Shown here: piece by piece, positions 40,836 through 49,182 of the stretch
How positions within the stretch are numbered: the stretch's first letter is position 1
Layout of the letters: every line of letters begins with the position of its first letter
NCBI GenBank assembly: GCA_044223995.1
Contig: JBGALE010000006.1
Coordinates: forward strand, 1 to 64,000
Source of the DNA: JACMLD01 sp044223995
GTDB lineage: Bacteria > Bacteroidota > Bacteroidia > Chitinophagales > Chitinophagaceae
DNA length: 64,000 nucleotides
Direction: 5' to 3'
Program-made: the position numbers and the translations under genes
Notes under the pieces: generated by a model
What the model saw: the letters and a program-made list of their open reading frames with translations, nothing else
Told to the model about the DNA's origin: nothing
Databases searched by the model: none

Positions 40836-41807
40836 TTATTTTCTTCGTAATTCTCCGGGGGTGTAACCAAAATATTTGCGAAAGGCAGCAATGAAGTTGG
40901 TAAGAAACTCAAAACCGGTAAGAGCGGCAATTTCTTTCATGGGTTTATCTGTTTCAATTAATAGTTGCCGGGCTTTTTCCATACGAGCTTGCAAAAGAAA
41001 TTCAAAGAGACCCATTCCGAAAACCTCCTTGAATCCGGATTTTAATTTGAACTCGTTAAGCTGAACTCGTTGGGAGATTTCTTTAATGGTGAAATGTTTT
41101 GTAATGTCATTAAGTATGAGTTCCCTGGCATCGAGGACTGCATCATTTTCTTTTTGGGTAAGATTTCCCTTGGATGATTCGCCATTAAATGTTTTGGCGA
41201 GAACTTCAAAAAGAAAATCGTTCACTTTGTTTTCAAAATATTGTTTGCGCAAATTCTCATCATACGGACATCTGAAAAGATCATAAACAATCTTCGTCAT
41301 TTCAGGTGTAGCGAATCGGGGTTGTTTAATTTTTAAAAGCTCATTTGTGGTAGAAAAATTATCTATAAACTTGTTCAAAGAAGGAAATGTTAACAAAAGT
41401 GGTTTTAATAATTCAATAGAATAATCTGCCTCGAATAGCCAGTATTCTTTTCCTTTTTCAAAATGTGCTGTTTGAAAATTGTTCTTACTATTAAATAATA
41501 AGAACTGACCTTCTCTGAGGTATAAATTTATTTCTTCCTGTGTTTTGACTTTGAGCCTTCCTTTTAAAATGAGTTGACTCCTAATCCATGTGGTTTCTTC
41601 CTGAAATATCAGCGTGACTTTTTTTATGAAATTAAATACACTATATCGAAAGGAGTAATTCTCTGCATCTATCTGTTGAACCATGATAGTGCCAAAATCT
41701 TTTTCACAGGAAAGAACCTTGCTGCCTGGAAGCAATAAGCCGGTAATACTATCAGCATTTATTGGGGAAAGAGGGATAAGGCCATATCGGGTCGAAGTTA
41801 TTCTCAT
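40836..41807 (-). CDS. AraC-family transcriptional regulator
   Basis: 323 residues. A ligand or dimerisation N-terminal domain (about 1-215) and a C-terminal double HTH: HFTIKEISQRVQLNEFKLKS then GFKEVFGMGLFEFLLQARME and IAALTGFEFLTNFIAAFRKYFGYTPGELRR, the AraC signature. It is a single gene with no clear partner; a ~230-base gap separates it from the DUF6520-like gene. Target unknown. The stretch 41808-42148 holds only the operator at 42050-42085. Confidence 0.9.
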   Translation of the reverse strand: MRITSTRYGLIPLSPINADSITGLLLPGSKVLSCEKDFGTIMVQQIDAENYSFRYSVFNFIKKVTLIFQEETTWIRSQLILKGRLKVKTQEEINLYLREGQFLLFNSKNNFQTAHFEKGKEYWLFEADYSIELLKPLLLTFPSLNKFIDNFSTTNELLKIKQPRFATPEMTKIVYDLFRCPYDENLRKQYFENKVNDFLFEVLAKTFNGESSKGNLTQKENDAVLDARELILNDITKHFTIKEISQRVQLNEFKLKSGFKEVFGMGLFEFLLQARMEKARQLLIETDKPMKEIAALTGFEFLTNFIAAFRKYFGYTPGELRRK

Positions 41808-42049
41808 GCTCAGAAAGTTCGCCTATTTACTCAAAGCAAATTCTTGGATTCGGGCTGAAAGTAATATATGAATTTTGAATAAATTAAAAAATACCACAAA
41901 GCGAGTAATGTGTAGTGATATTCTAAGAGTAAGCACTTAACTATACTGGTTTAGGGAACATAAACAACCGCTTTTCAATAATGTTCCAACTACTCCGTGA
42001 ATGATCGAAAGCAATTAAGAATAAAATTAAAATGCTCCTTAATTACTCC

Positions 42050-42085
42050 AAATGTTCAAAAAAGTGTTCAATATATTGCACATTT
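42050..42085. promoter_or_regulatory. Candidate operator of the defence locus
   Basis: An imperfect inverted repeat, aaatgttcaa (42050-42059) with ttgcacattt (42076-42085), 9 of 10 matching, plus a further gtgttcaat half-site between them. It lies upstream of the small ORF and the HTH gene of the defence locus. Controller-type HTH proteins bind such paired sites. Inference from symmetry only. Confidence 0.5.
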
Positions 42086-42148
42086 GAGACTTTATTATTA
42101 GCTTCATTTCTAAAAGCGGGGGCAACGCTATACAAACTGCACAATGTT

Positions 42149-42403
42149 ATGAAATCTACAAACTCCAAGGAAGCAATTAAGGTCGGTGATAAGGTAACTT
42201 TTGACAACGACAGAATTGAGATTTTCAAAGCGGAAACAAGTAGTAATGATAAGGCAGTAAAACAATACCAGCAATTAGTATTGGCGGGTATTAATCAGGT
42301 AGGAGTCGTTAAAGAATTGGGTGGGAACTTAACAACGGTATCTTATCCCGATGGATGGGAGCTTCCTGTTCCGACCAAGTATCTTATTGTTTTACCAGAA
42401 TAA
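42149..42403 (+). CDS. Small protein at the head of the defence locus, unknown
   Basis: 84 residues from the ATG at 42149 (MKSTNSKEAIKVGDKVTFDN); the frame stays open upstream to 42032, but that part has no protein-like look. It is beta-rich: GDKVTFDNDRIEIFK, VLAGINQVGVVKELGG, LTTVSYPDGWELPVPTKYL, with KOW/SH3-like spacing. It ends 32 bases before the HTH gene. No function is known to me; it could be a regulator or a short accessory gene. Confidence 0.5.
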   Translation: MKSTNSKEAIKVGDKVTFDNDRIEIFKAETSSNDKAVKQYQQLVLAGINQVGVVKELGGNLTTVSYPDGWELPVPTKYLIVLPE

Positions 42404-42435
42404 TTCCAAACAATATTCAAAAGCAAATAGTAGCT

Positions 42436-42684
42436 ATGAATAAAAAGTCCAGGCCCACGGATCATTATATCCAGGAGCATCGTGAATCTATTGGAATGAG
42501 CATTAGATCATTCCGGGAAAAAAGGGGCTATAGCCAGGATGAACTGGCAGAAATAATGGAGGTACATCGCTCTACTATTTCAAAGGTTGAGACAGGCAAG
42601 TTTGCGATAACTATTGATTATCTGGTACGGTTTGCCTGGTATCTCGATTTTGATATTTCTGTTTTGGAAAAGAAAGCAATATAA
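42436..42684 (+). CDS. XRE-type controller protein of the defence locus
   Basis: 82 residues from the ATG at 42436 (MNKKSRPTDHY); the longer frame from 42355 overlaps the previous gene. HTH: SIRSFREKRGYSQDELAEIM, then EVHRSTISKVETGKFAITID and RFAWYLDFDISVLEKK. C-protein-like regulators delay nuclease expression until methylation is complete. It lies one base before the Vsr gene, so it leads the operon. Confidence 0.85.
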   Translation: MNKKSRPTDHYIQEHRESIGMSIRSFREKRGYSQDELAEIMEVHRSTISKVETGKFAITIDYLVRFAWYLDFDISVLEKKAI

Positions 42685-42685
42685 G

Positions 42686-43138
42686 ATGGCAGATGTACAT
42701 ACAAAAGCGGTCAGGAGTTACAATATGAGCCGCATAAAAGGGAGAGATACCGGGCCTGAGTTGGTAGTAAGAAAATTTCTTTTTGCTAATGGAATACGGT
42801 ATAGGTTATATGATAGAACATTACCTGGTAAGCCAGACATCGTTATAAGGAAATTTAAAACAATCATTGATGTCAGGGGATGTTTTTGGCACGGCCATCA
42901 AAATTGTAAATACGGTGATAAAATAAAAAGTGAGTCAGTTGGAATCACACAGCGAGTCAACTCAGCAGTTGAGCGAGATAAAACCAATCAAGGAAAATGG
43001 AAGCAATTAGGTTGGAGTGTGATTATTATTTGGGATAGCTGTGAACTCGAGATAAAAAAGAAAAAATCAGATAAAAGAGAAAAGATACTTAGTAACATAT
43101 TAAAGGAAATATTACAAAAAGGTGATACCAGTAATTGA
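42686..43138 (+). CDS. vsr: Very short patch repair (Vsr) endonuclease
   Basis: 150 residues from the ATG at 42686. Vsr pattern: SYNMSRIKGRDTGPELVVRK, FANGIRYRLYDRTLPGKPDI, then the metal site IIDVRGCFWHGHQNCKYGDK (Asp, and Cys/His zinc ligands) and KLGWSVIIIWDSCEL-type end. It nicks T:G mismatches made when 5-methylcytosine deaminates. Its end overlaps the methyltransferase start by 17 bases. Vsr beside a cytosine methylase is a classic pair; it protects the genome from the cost of methylation. Confidence 0.93.
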   Translation: MADVHTKAVRSYNMSRIKGRDTGPELVVRKFLFANGIRYRLYDRTLPGKPDIVIRKFKTIIDVRGCFWHGHQNCKYGDKIKSESVGITQRVNSAVERDKTNQGKWKQLGWSVIIIWDSCELEIKKKKSDKREKILSNILKEILQKGDTSN

Positions 43139-44732
43139 CATATTTGCAGGGCCAGGAGGCCTTGGTGAAGGATTTTGTTCGCTTCTTGATGAACAGAGAC
43201 AGAGGTATTTTAAAATTGCACTTTCGATTGAAAAGGAGCCCTATGCCCATGAAACCTTAACCTTAAGAAATTTTTTTAGACAATTTGATCCTGGCAATGT
43301 GCCGAAAGAATATTATGACTTTATAAAGGGGTCTATAACTCAAGATGATCTATATAAAACATTTCCCGAACAATCGAATGCCGCAAAAGAAGAAGCATGG
43401 CTTGCAGAACTTGGCGCAAGCAAAAATGCTGTTTCCGTTAAAGAGGTTGATAAGAAAATTAAAAGCGCATTGAATGGAGAAACAGACTGGCTCCTGATTG
43501 GAGGTCCGCCCTGTCAGGCTTACTCCGTTGTGGGAAGATCAAGGCGTCAGGAAAAAATCCTGGATGAGCAAAAGGATGAACGTGTCGGTTTATACAAACA
43601 ATACTTGCGAATCCTTGCTGTCCACAATCCTGCTGTTTTTGTGATGGAAAATGTAAAAGGATTGTTGTCTGCGGAAACAAAAGACAGCCCTGTTTTCTCA
43701 CGCATTTTAAAAGATCTTTCCAATCCAGTTGCAGCATATATTTCTGATTTTGGCCAAAATGGAATTCAATTGATTTGTCCCGGGTATAAGATTTTTTCCA
43801 TGATAGTTAAAGCAGAAAAATTTGATGCAGATGGGAACCCAATCTTTGAACAAAAGGATTTTGTAATCCATGCGGAAAAATTTGGAATACCACAGACAAG
43901 ACATCGTGTAATATTATTAGGTGTACGGCGTGACCTCGATTTTATCCCAGACACGCTGACGCAAATGGAAGAAGTAAATATTTCCAAAGTTCTTTCGGGA
44001 TTACCACGAGTGCGAAGTGGACTTTCAAAAATTAAAGATGATAGTCAAACATGGAAAAAGTTTATTGATAAGATTCTAAGAAGAGGGATGCTTACCAGAA
44101 TAGAAAAAGATGTTAAGGAAGAAATATACAAGCAACTTAAAAAAATTAGCATCCCTCATTGCGATACGGGCAACAGCTATATTCCGTTTAACGTAAATGT
44201 TGATTACAGAGCTGACTGGTTTCTGGATGAAAATCTTCCGGGTGTATGCAATCATAAATCCAGGGGTCACATGGCAAGTGACCTACTTCGCTACTTTTTT
44301 GTTTCCTGTTTTGGAAGAGTAAAAGGCATCTCACCAACCCTTGGAGACTTTCCGCCAGCTTTGTTGCCAAACCACGAAAATGTCAATGAGGCCATTGAAG
44401 ACAAAAAATTTGCAGATAGATTCAGGGTTCAGTTAGCAAACAGCCCCTCAAAGACAATTACAAGTCACATTTCAAAAGATGGACATTACTATATTCACTA
44501 TGACCCGACGCAGTGCAGAAGTTTAACAGTAAGAGAAGCCGCACGTATTCAGACTTTCCCAGATAACTATTACTTCTGTGGCCCAAGAACCGCACAATTC
44601 ACTCAAGTTGGAAATGCAGTTCCCCCTTTGCTTGCAAATAAGATCGCACAAATTGTGTACCCGATATTCGAATCTGCAATGCCAACCACAACGCTAAGTC
44701 AAGAAATATTGGAAAAAACAACGTCAGCGTAA
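43122..44732 (+). CDS. DNA cytosine-5 methyltransferase, candidate DISARM DrmMII
   Basis: 536 residues from a GTG inside the end of vsr. Motif I DIFAGPGGLGEGF (6-18), motif IV GGPPCQAYSVVG (Cys near 131), motif VI MENVKGL, motif VIII QTRHRVILLGV (about 258-268), motif X GNAVPPLLANKIAQ. The long middle (about 280-430) is the target-recognition region. It lies at the head of a DISARM-like locus, so it probably marks self DNA as DrmMII does, but it is upstream of drmE rather than downstream of drmC as in described class 2 loci. Its partner vsr points to an independent origin. Confidence 0.82.
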   Translation: MIPVIDIFAGPGGLGEGFCSLLDEQRQRYFKIALSIEKEPYAHETLTLRNFFRQFDPGNVPKEYYDFIKGSITQDDLYKTFPEQSNAAKEEAWLAELGASKNAVSVKEVDKKIKSALNGETDWLLIGGPPCQAYSVVGRSRRQEKILDEQKDERVGLYKQYLRILAVHNPAVFVMENVKGLLSAETKDSPVFSRILKDLSNPVAAYISDFGQNGIQLICPGYKIFSMIVKAEKFDADGNPIFEQKDFVIHAEKFGIPQTRHRVILLGVRRDLDFIPDTLTQMEEVNISKVLSGLPRVRSGLSKIKDDSQTWKKFIDKILRRGMLTRIEKDVKEEIYKQLKKISIPHCDTGNSYIPFNVNVDYRADWFLDENLPGVCNHKSRGHMASDLLRYFFVSCFGRVKGISPTLGDFPPALLPNHENVNEAIEDKKFADRFRVQLANSPSKTITSHISKDGHYYIHYDPTQCRSLTVREAARIQTFPDNYYFCGPRTAQFTQVGNAVPPLLANKIAQIVYPIFESAMPTTTLSQEILEKTTSA

Positions 44733-44911
44733 TGAAAACCGGAATAGGATTTAAACCAAAGGCAAGAATAATTCTTCAATTCGGTGATCAACTCATCAGA
44801 AATGAAAGCATTGCATTGTTAGAAATAATTAAGAATGCCTATGACGCATGTGCAAATAAAGTTTCAATAAAAATGAAAAATGTGGATAATCCGTCAAAGA
44901 ACTTTTATTAA
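44732..44911 (+). pseudogene. N-terminal fragment of a GHKL ATPase
   Basis: Opens with an ATG that shares one base with the methyltransferase stop and stops after 59 residues. It reads KPKARIILQFGDQLIRNESI then ALLEIIKNAYDACANKV (the N-box, ExxxNxxDA type), and breaks at DNPSKNFY just before where the G1 box should be. So a methyltransferase-ATPase pair existed here and the ATPase body has been replaced by the drm genes. Too short to be functional. Compare with the IS-truncated GHKL gene at 6317-6669. Confidence 0.78.
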
Positions 44912-44940
44912 AACGGCTAAATAGCTTGAAGCGAATACAA

Positions 44941-47442
44941 ATGAATCTGGAATTAATTCAAAAATTACGATATTCTTATACAGAGCAACATGAATCACAT
45001 GAGTTGCCTCTGCCATTGAATGATTCACTTCAATTAATCGCTGAATTTTTCAAACATAATACATCAAATAAACTTTGCCTGGTTTTTCCTTCCAAAGAGT
45101 ATGCTGCACAATGGCTAACTGTGCCAACGGTTTTATTCCTTATAGAATCTGATTTTAACCAATTTAAAAGTGAAATTGCTGAAACGTACAAGCAATTTAC
45201 GCCGGGGGATAAACTTAAGCTCAATGGAAAAGCAATAGTGGAATGGGTCGGATTAAAAGGCAGTGGAGTAGCTTTCAAGACAAAAGGAGTTGGGGAATCC
45301 TCGGGTGCGGAGATAACCATTGATTTTGCTGATGTAATAAAACTTCAAAAGGAATTAGACTCTCGAAAATTATCCTCATTAAAAACAGTGACGGAGGTTT
45401 TACCTAAACGAAACATTACGCCAACAGAAAAACTATTGAAGATAGATACATTTGGCAATAAAGATTTTATAAAGAATAGTATCTGTCTAATCAGTAAATT
45501 CAAATCCTATGATGATTCAATTGTTGATGTATTGATGAATCAGGCAGGTGTTAATCATTACTTCACACCGGGCAAAATCGATGAAAATGGAAGAGTCAAT
45601 CAAAACAGTCCATTCTTAATTGCAAATAATTTCTCAAATCTGATTCTTTATTTGGCTGAATCGAAGCCGGTTTCGAAAATTATAATAGATGGATTTAGCG
45701 CTGTTACACCCAGAAGCGATTTTTCTGAAATTGACAGAGACTTTAGGATTCCCACAATACTGATTACAGACCTTTCAGAGATTGAGAGCTTCAAGGAAAT
45801 TAAGAATCATGCCTTTGAATTTTTCAATTTCACTAAAGAAAATATTACTATCAAAGAGACCAATTCCACCTCTCCCTTCAAAAATTTTGAAATAAAACTC
45901 AACAAATATGTTTCATTTAGGATTGAAAGGGAGATTTGTGGTAATCAAGAACTTGAATCCATTTATAAGAAGTTACATACACTTACACAAGATGATTCAG
46001 ACGAGACCCTGAACATTTTAAGAATCTCATTGATTCAGCTTTCAAACTTGCTCTCAAGAATTTGCTATGTTCCTTCTGAAAGCGAACTCGCAAACAGTAG
46101 TCAAAGGATCGCAAAAATAGAATCGCATTTTATTAAGCATCGTTTATGGTTAGGAGAATCCGTAAAATTAATAGAGGACACAATTTCTCTCTTGAAAACC
46201 TACGTTAATCAGCTTGCGACAATTAAAACTGAAAAGTGTATTCGTCTTGAGGAACTTTTAAAACAAAATTTTGACTATATCATTTGCCCAAGTGAAGATG
46301 AGGCAACTACTTTAAACAGGCATATTCAAAGGGGAACAACAAAAATAATTTCTGTTTCTGATGTGAATGACAATATCATTTCAGGAAAACCAGTAAAAGC
46401 AATCTTGACAGGGTGGGCGAAATCACATAACATGAATCGCATTCTTTCATCGTTTCTCTTCTCGGAATTTGTGGTTTTGTTTTATGAGTTTGAAAATGGT
46501 TATTATTCGTCGTTACAAAAACGAAACAAACAGAGTAATGAAAATATAAAGCCTACAATCGCAAGAAGTGGAATTCGGTCGACGGCTGATGATCTCCCAA
46601 TAAAAGGATTTGGAGAATTGTTTTCGGAAGTTGAGATACCTGGCACTACTACGGATTCCTCACTTGACATTATAGACTATGAATTGAAACTTGATAATAC
46701 TCAGTATTCAAAATACTCAGGCAAAGGTAACATCGCCGACAGTTGTAAAGCGAAGAGAATTGATTTTGAAAACAATACTTTTATTTATGCAACTGAATCA
46801 CACAAATTCCCTGTGATAAACGAATTACTTGAATCAACAAAATCAAATGCGAACATTCATAGCAAAAAATTTGAAGCCTTACAGGTGGGTGATGTAATAG
46901 CTTTCATAAATACTGGAAGTGATGTTTTAGCAGAACAAGTTGAAAAATCTACGAGACTGGATGAGTTAAAAAAAGTGTCACAATGGACGGAATTATGGAA
47001 AACGCTTTTGCGGGACCATTTCTCCTCAATAGGTAATGATTTAAAAAAACTTGTGGAAAATTTGAGGGAGTTTGAATGCAAAAAGCATCCGGTTACAATT
47101 AGGAATTGGTTGCAAGACGATAATTTGATTGGGCCTGACAGCGATGATGATTTGAGAAGTATTGCAATGATTTCAAATTCAGAATTGTTAATGGAAAATA
47201 TAGCGGTAGTCAGAGAAGCAATAAATCAAATGACGAGATGGAGATTTCAGGCGGCAACAATAGTTAGAGACAAAATCAGAAATAAGCTTTTGAACAATAC
47301 CGAACCCTTAAATATCAATTCATCAATCGAGATTCCGGATCTGGGTAAAGTTGAGATTATAAAGATTAGTGATTTAAACAAGGAATCAGAGGAAATTGAT
47401 AAAAGATTTGTACACCGCTTAATTGCAAAAGAGACTATATAG
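44941..47442 (+). CDS. drmE: DrmE-like DISARM protein
   Basis: 833 residues from the ATG at 44941; a TTG at 44926 is a worse start. I recognise no catalytic motif. N-terminal helical part, then a region KFTPGDKLKLNGK-type (beta, around 85-120), a middle stretch of mixed secondary structure (IIIDGFSAVTPRSDFSEI), and a C-terminal part with KFEALQVGDVIAFINTGSD then a helical end. Size, order next to drmA/drmB and the opening domain fit DrmE, the class 2 DISARM protein of unknown role. The last base overlaps the next gene start. Confidence 0.68.
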   Translation: MNLELIQKLRYSYTEQHESHELPLPLNDSLQLIAEFFKHNTSNKLCLVFPSKEYAAQWLTVPTVLFLIESDFNQFKSEIAETYKQFTPGDKLKLNGKAIVEWVGLKGSGVAFKTKGVGESSGAEITIDFADVIKLQKELDSRKLSSLKTVTEVLPKRNITPTEKLLKIDTFGNKDFIKNSICLISKFKSYDDSIVDVLMNQAGVNHYFTPGKIDENGRVNQNSPFLIANNFSNLILYLAESKPVSKIIIDGFSAVTPRSDFSEIDRDFRIPTILITDLSEIESFKEIKNHAFEFFNFTKENITIKETNSTSPFKNFEIKLNKYVSFRIEREICGNQELESIYKKLHTLTQDDSDETLNILRISLIQLSNLLSRICYVPSESELANSSQRIAKIESHFIKHRLWLGESVKLIEDTISLLKTYVNQLATIKTEKCIRLEELLKQNFDYIICPSEDEATTLNRHIQRGTTKIISVSDVNDNIISGKPVKAILTGWAKSHNMNRILSSFLFSEFVVLFYEFENGYYSSLQKRNKQSNENIKPTIARSGIRSTADDLPIKGFGELFSEVEIPGTTTDSSLDIIDYELKLDNTQYSKYSGKGNIADSCKAKRIDFENNTFIYATESHKFPVINELLESTKSNANIHSKKFEALQVGDVIAFINTGSDVLAEQVEKSTRLDELKKVSQWTELWKTLLRDHFSSIGNDLKKLVENLREFECKKHPVTIRNWLQDDNLIGPDSDDDLRSIAMISNSELLMENIAVVREAINQMTRWRFQAATIVRDKIRNKLLNNTEPLNINSSIEIPDLGKVEIIKISDLNKESEEIDKRFVHRLIAKETI

Positions 47443-49181
47443 TGGCTAAAATCTTACCGCCATACATTGACAGGAGCTGCAAAAGCAATGCTGAACGAAT
47501 GCTATTTGACATTTTCAAATACAGTCCATTCGCCAAAGACTGGATTGTTCTGCACTCGTTGAATCTTTCAGAGCATAATAAACGGCTTTATGGAGAAATT
47601 GATTTCCTGATTCTTATTCCAGGCGGGGGAATTTATGTAATGGAGGTGAAAGGCGGTGATGTCAAATGTATCGGTGGAGTTTGGTACTTCACAAACAAAC
47701 GCAACATAACTGATAAGAGCAATGTTGGCCCATTCAATCAAGCAAGGGATGCCATGTACTCATTACTTAATGGTATTCAAAATGAATTTGGTAAGGGACA
47801 TAGACTCACAAGAATCTTATTAGGTTTCTTTTGTGCTTTTCCACAGATCAGTTTTGACAAACACAGTGTTGAGTATGAGCAGTGGCAGATCCTTGATAAG
47901 GATACTATTAATGTCGGATTAGAGCACTTTTTTAAAAACTTGGTTCAGCAGTTCATTCAGAAACATAAAAGCCAACCTTGGTTTTCAGAGGCTAATTCCT
48001 TGCCTGATACAAATGACTTGAAACATCTGTGTGATTTTTTAAGAGGCGATTTTGAAAGAGTGAGAACTGTGAAAGAAAGATTGGAAGAATTCAACAAGCA
48101 AGTAAAATCATACACAGACGAACAATACAGGGTTCTTGACCACATTCAATTCAACGAAAGAAGTATTATTCAAGGAAGTGCAGGAACTGGCAAGACAATG
48201 ATTGCAATGGAATCAGCGGCAAGAGCAGCTCAAGAAGGCCAGACGGTTTTTTTGACTTGCTTTAATCGCCTGATCGGTGAATGGATGCAAAAACAACTTG
48301 AAGAATACAAAGACAGAATAACAGTTTCAAGTTTACATGGATTTCTCTTCGAAGAATCAAAAGGGTTTAATTATGACCAAACCCAGTCTAATAGACAGGA
48401 TTTTTATTCAAAGTATCTTCCTATTTTGTTAAGAGATCTTTACATGAAAGGCATCAACGATAGGTTTGACAAGTTGATTATTGATGAAGGTCAGGATTTA
48501 ATCAGAGAAGAATATATGGGCTTGTTTGATTCAATGTTGAAAGGCGGACTTGCAACCGGACAATGGGAAATCTATGGTGACTTTGAACGGCAGGCAATCT
48601 TCGCACAACTTTCAAAGGAAAAAATGTTTTCTCTGATTGAACAAACTACAAAGCCAACAAAGTTTTTTCTCCAAAGAAATTGCAGAAATACAAAACAAAT
48701 TGGCGAAGAAACTTCCCTGATTTCAGGATTTGTAAAACCGCCATTCCTACTTGAACATCTTGAGGGTATTCCGGTTGAGTATGCTTTCTATAATAATCAG
48801 AAACAACAAGCAGAACTTTTGGAAAGCCAATTGAGACTACTTGCTAAAAATGGGTTGCCTTTGAATGAACTGATCATTCTGTCTCAAAAAAAAATGGAAA
48901 ACTCCTGTGCTGTTGCAGTTTCAGGGTTTAGAATCAAAGAAATAAAACATACTGATGAAATTTCTGTAAGACAGAATTACTATGGCTTTGCGACCGTACA
49001 GTCATACAAGGGAATGGAATGCAACTATGTTTTGATTTCAGATATTGAAGATTTATCAAGTGAGAATTCTAAATCATTGTTGTATGTAGCCATGACCAGG
49101 GCAAAATACGGATTGATAATGCTGCTATCGGAGTCAGTAAGAAATCAATACAGAGAAATTCTAAAAAACAAACTCAATTAG
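47442..49181 (+). CDS. NERD nuclease-UvrD-like helicase fusion, in place of DrmC
   Basis: 579 residues from a GTG that overlaps the drmE stop by one base. NERD domain (about 10-130) with the PD-(D/E)XK-like GEIDFLILIPGGGIYVMEVKG and a preceding AERMLFDIF helix. SF1 helicase from about 220: Walker A QGSAGTGKTMIAM (243-255), DEGQD in KLIIDEGQDLI, then RNCRNTKQI and the C-terminal YVAMTRAKYGLIM. It could unwind and cut invading DNA. Described class 2 loci have a phospholipase D-type DrmC instead, which I do not find here. Confidence 0.85.
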   Translation: MAKILPPYIDRSCKSNAERMLFDIFKYSPFAKDWIVLHSLNLSEHNKRLYGEIDFLILIPGGGIYVMEVKGGDVKCIGGVWYFTNKRNITDKSNVGPFNQARDAMYSLLNGIQNEFGKGHRLTRILLGFFCAFPQISFDKHSVEYEQWQILDKDTINVGLEHFFKNLVQQFIQKHKSQPWFSEANSLPDTNDLKHLCDFLRGDFERVRTVKERLEEFNKQVKSYTDEQYRVLDHIQFNERSIIQGSAGTGKTMIAMESAARAAQEGQTVFLTCFNRLIGEWMQKQLEEYKDRITVSSLHGFLFEESKGFNYDQTQSNRQDFYSKYLPILLRDLYMKGINDRFDKLIIDEGQDLIREEYMGLFDSMLKGGLATGQWEIYGDFERQAIFAQLSKEKMFSLIEQTTKPTKFFLQRNCRNTKQIGEETSLISGFVKPPFLLEHLEGIPVEYAFYNNQKQQAELLESQLRLLAKNGLPLNELIILSQKKMENSCAVAVSGFRIKEIKHTDEISVRQNYYGFATVQSYKGMECNYVLISDIEDLSSENSKSLLYVAMTRAKYGLIMLLSESVRNQYREILKNKLN

Positions 49182-49182
49182 C

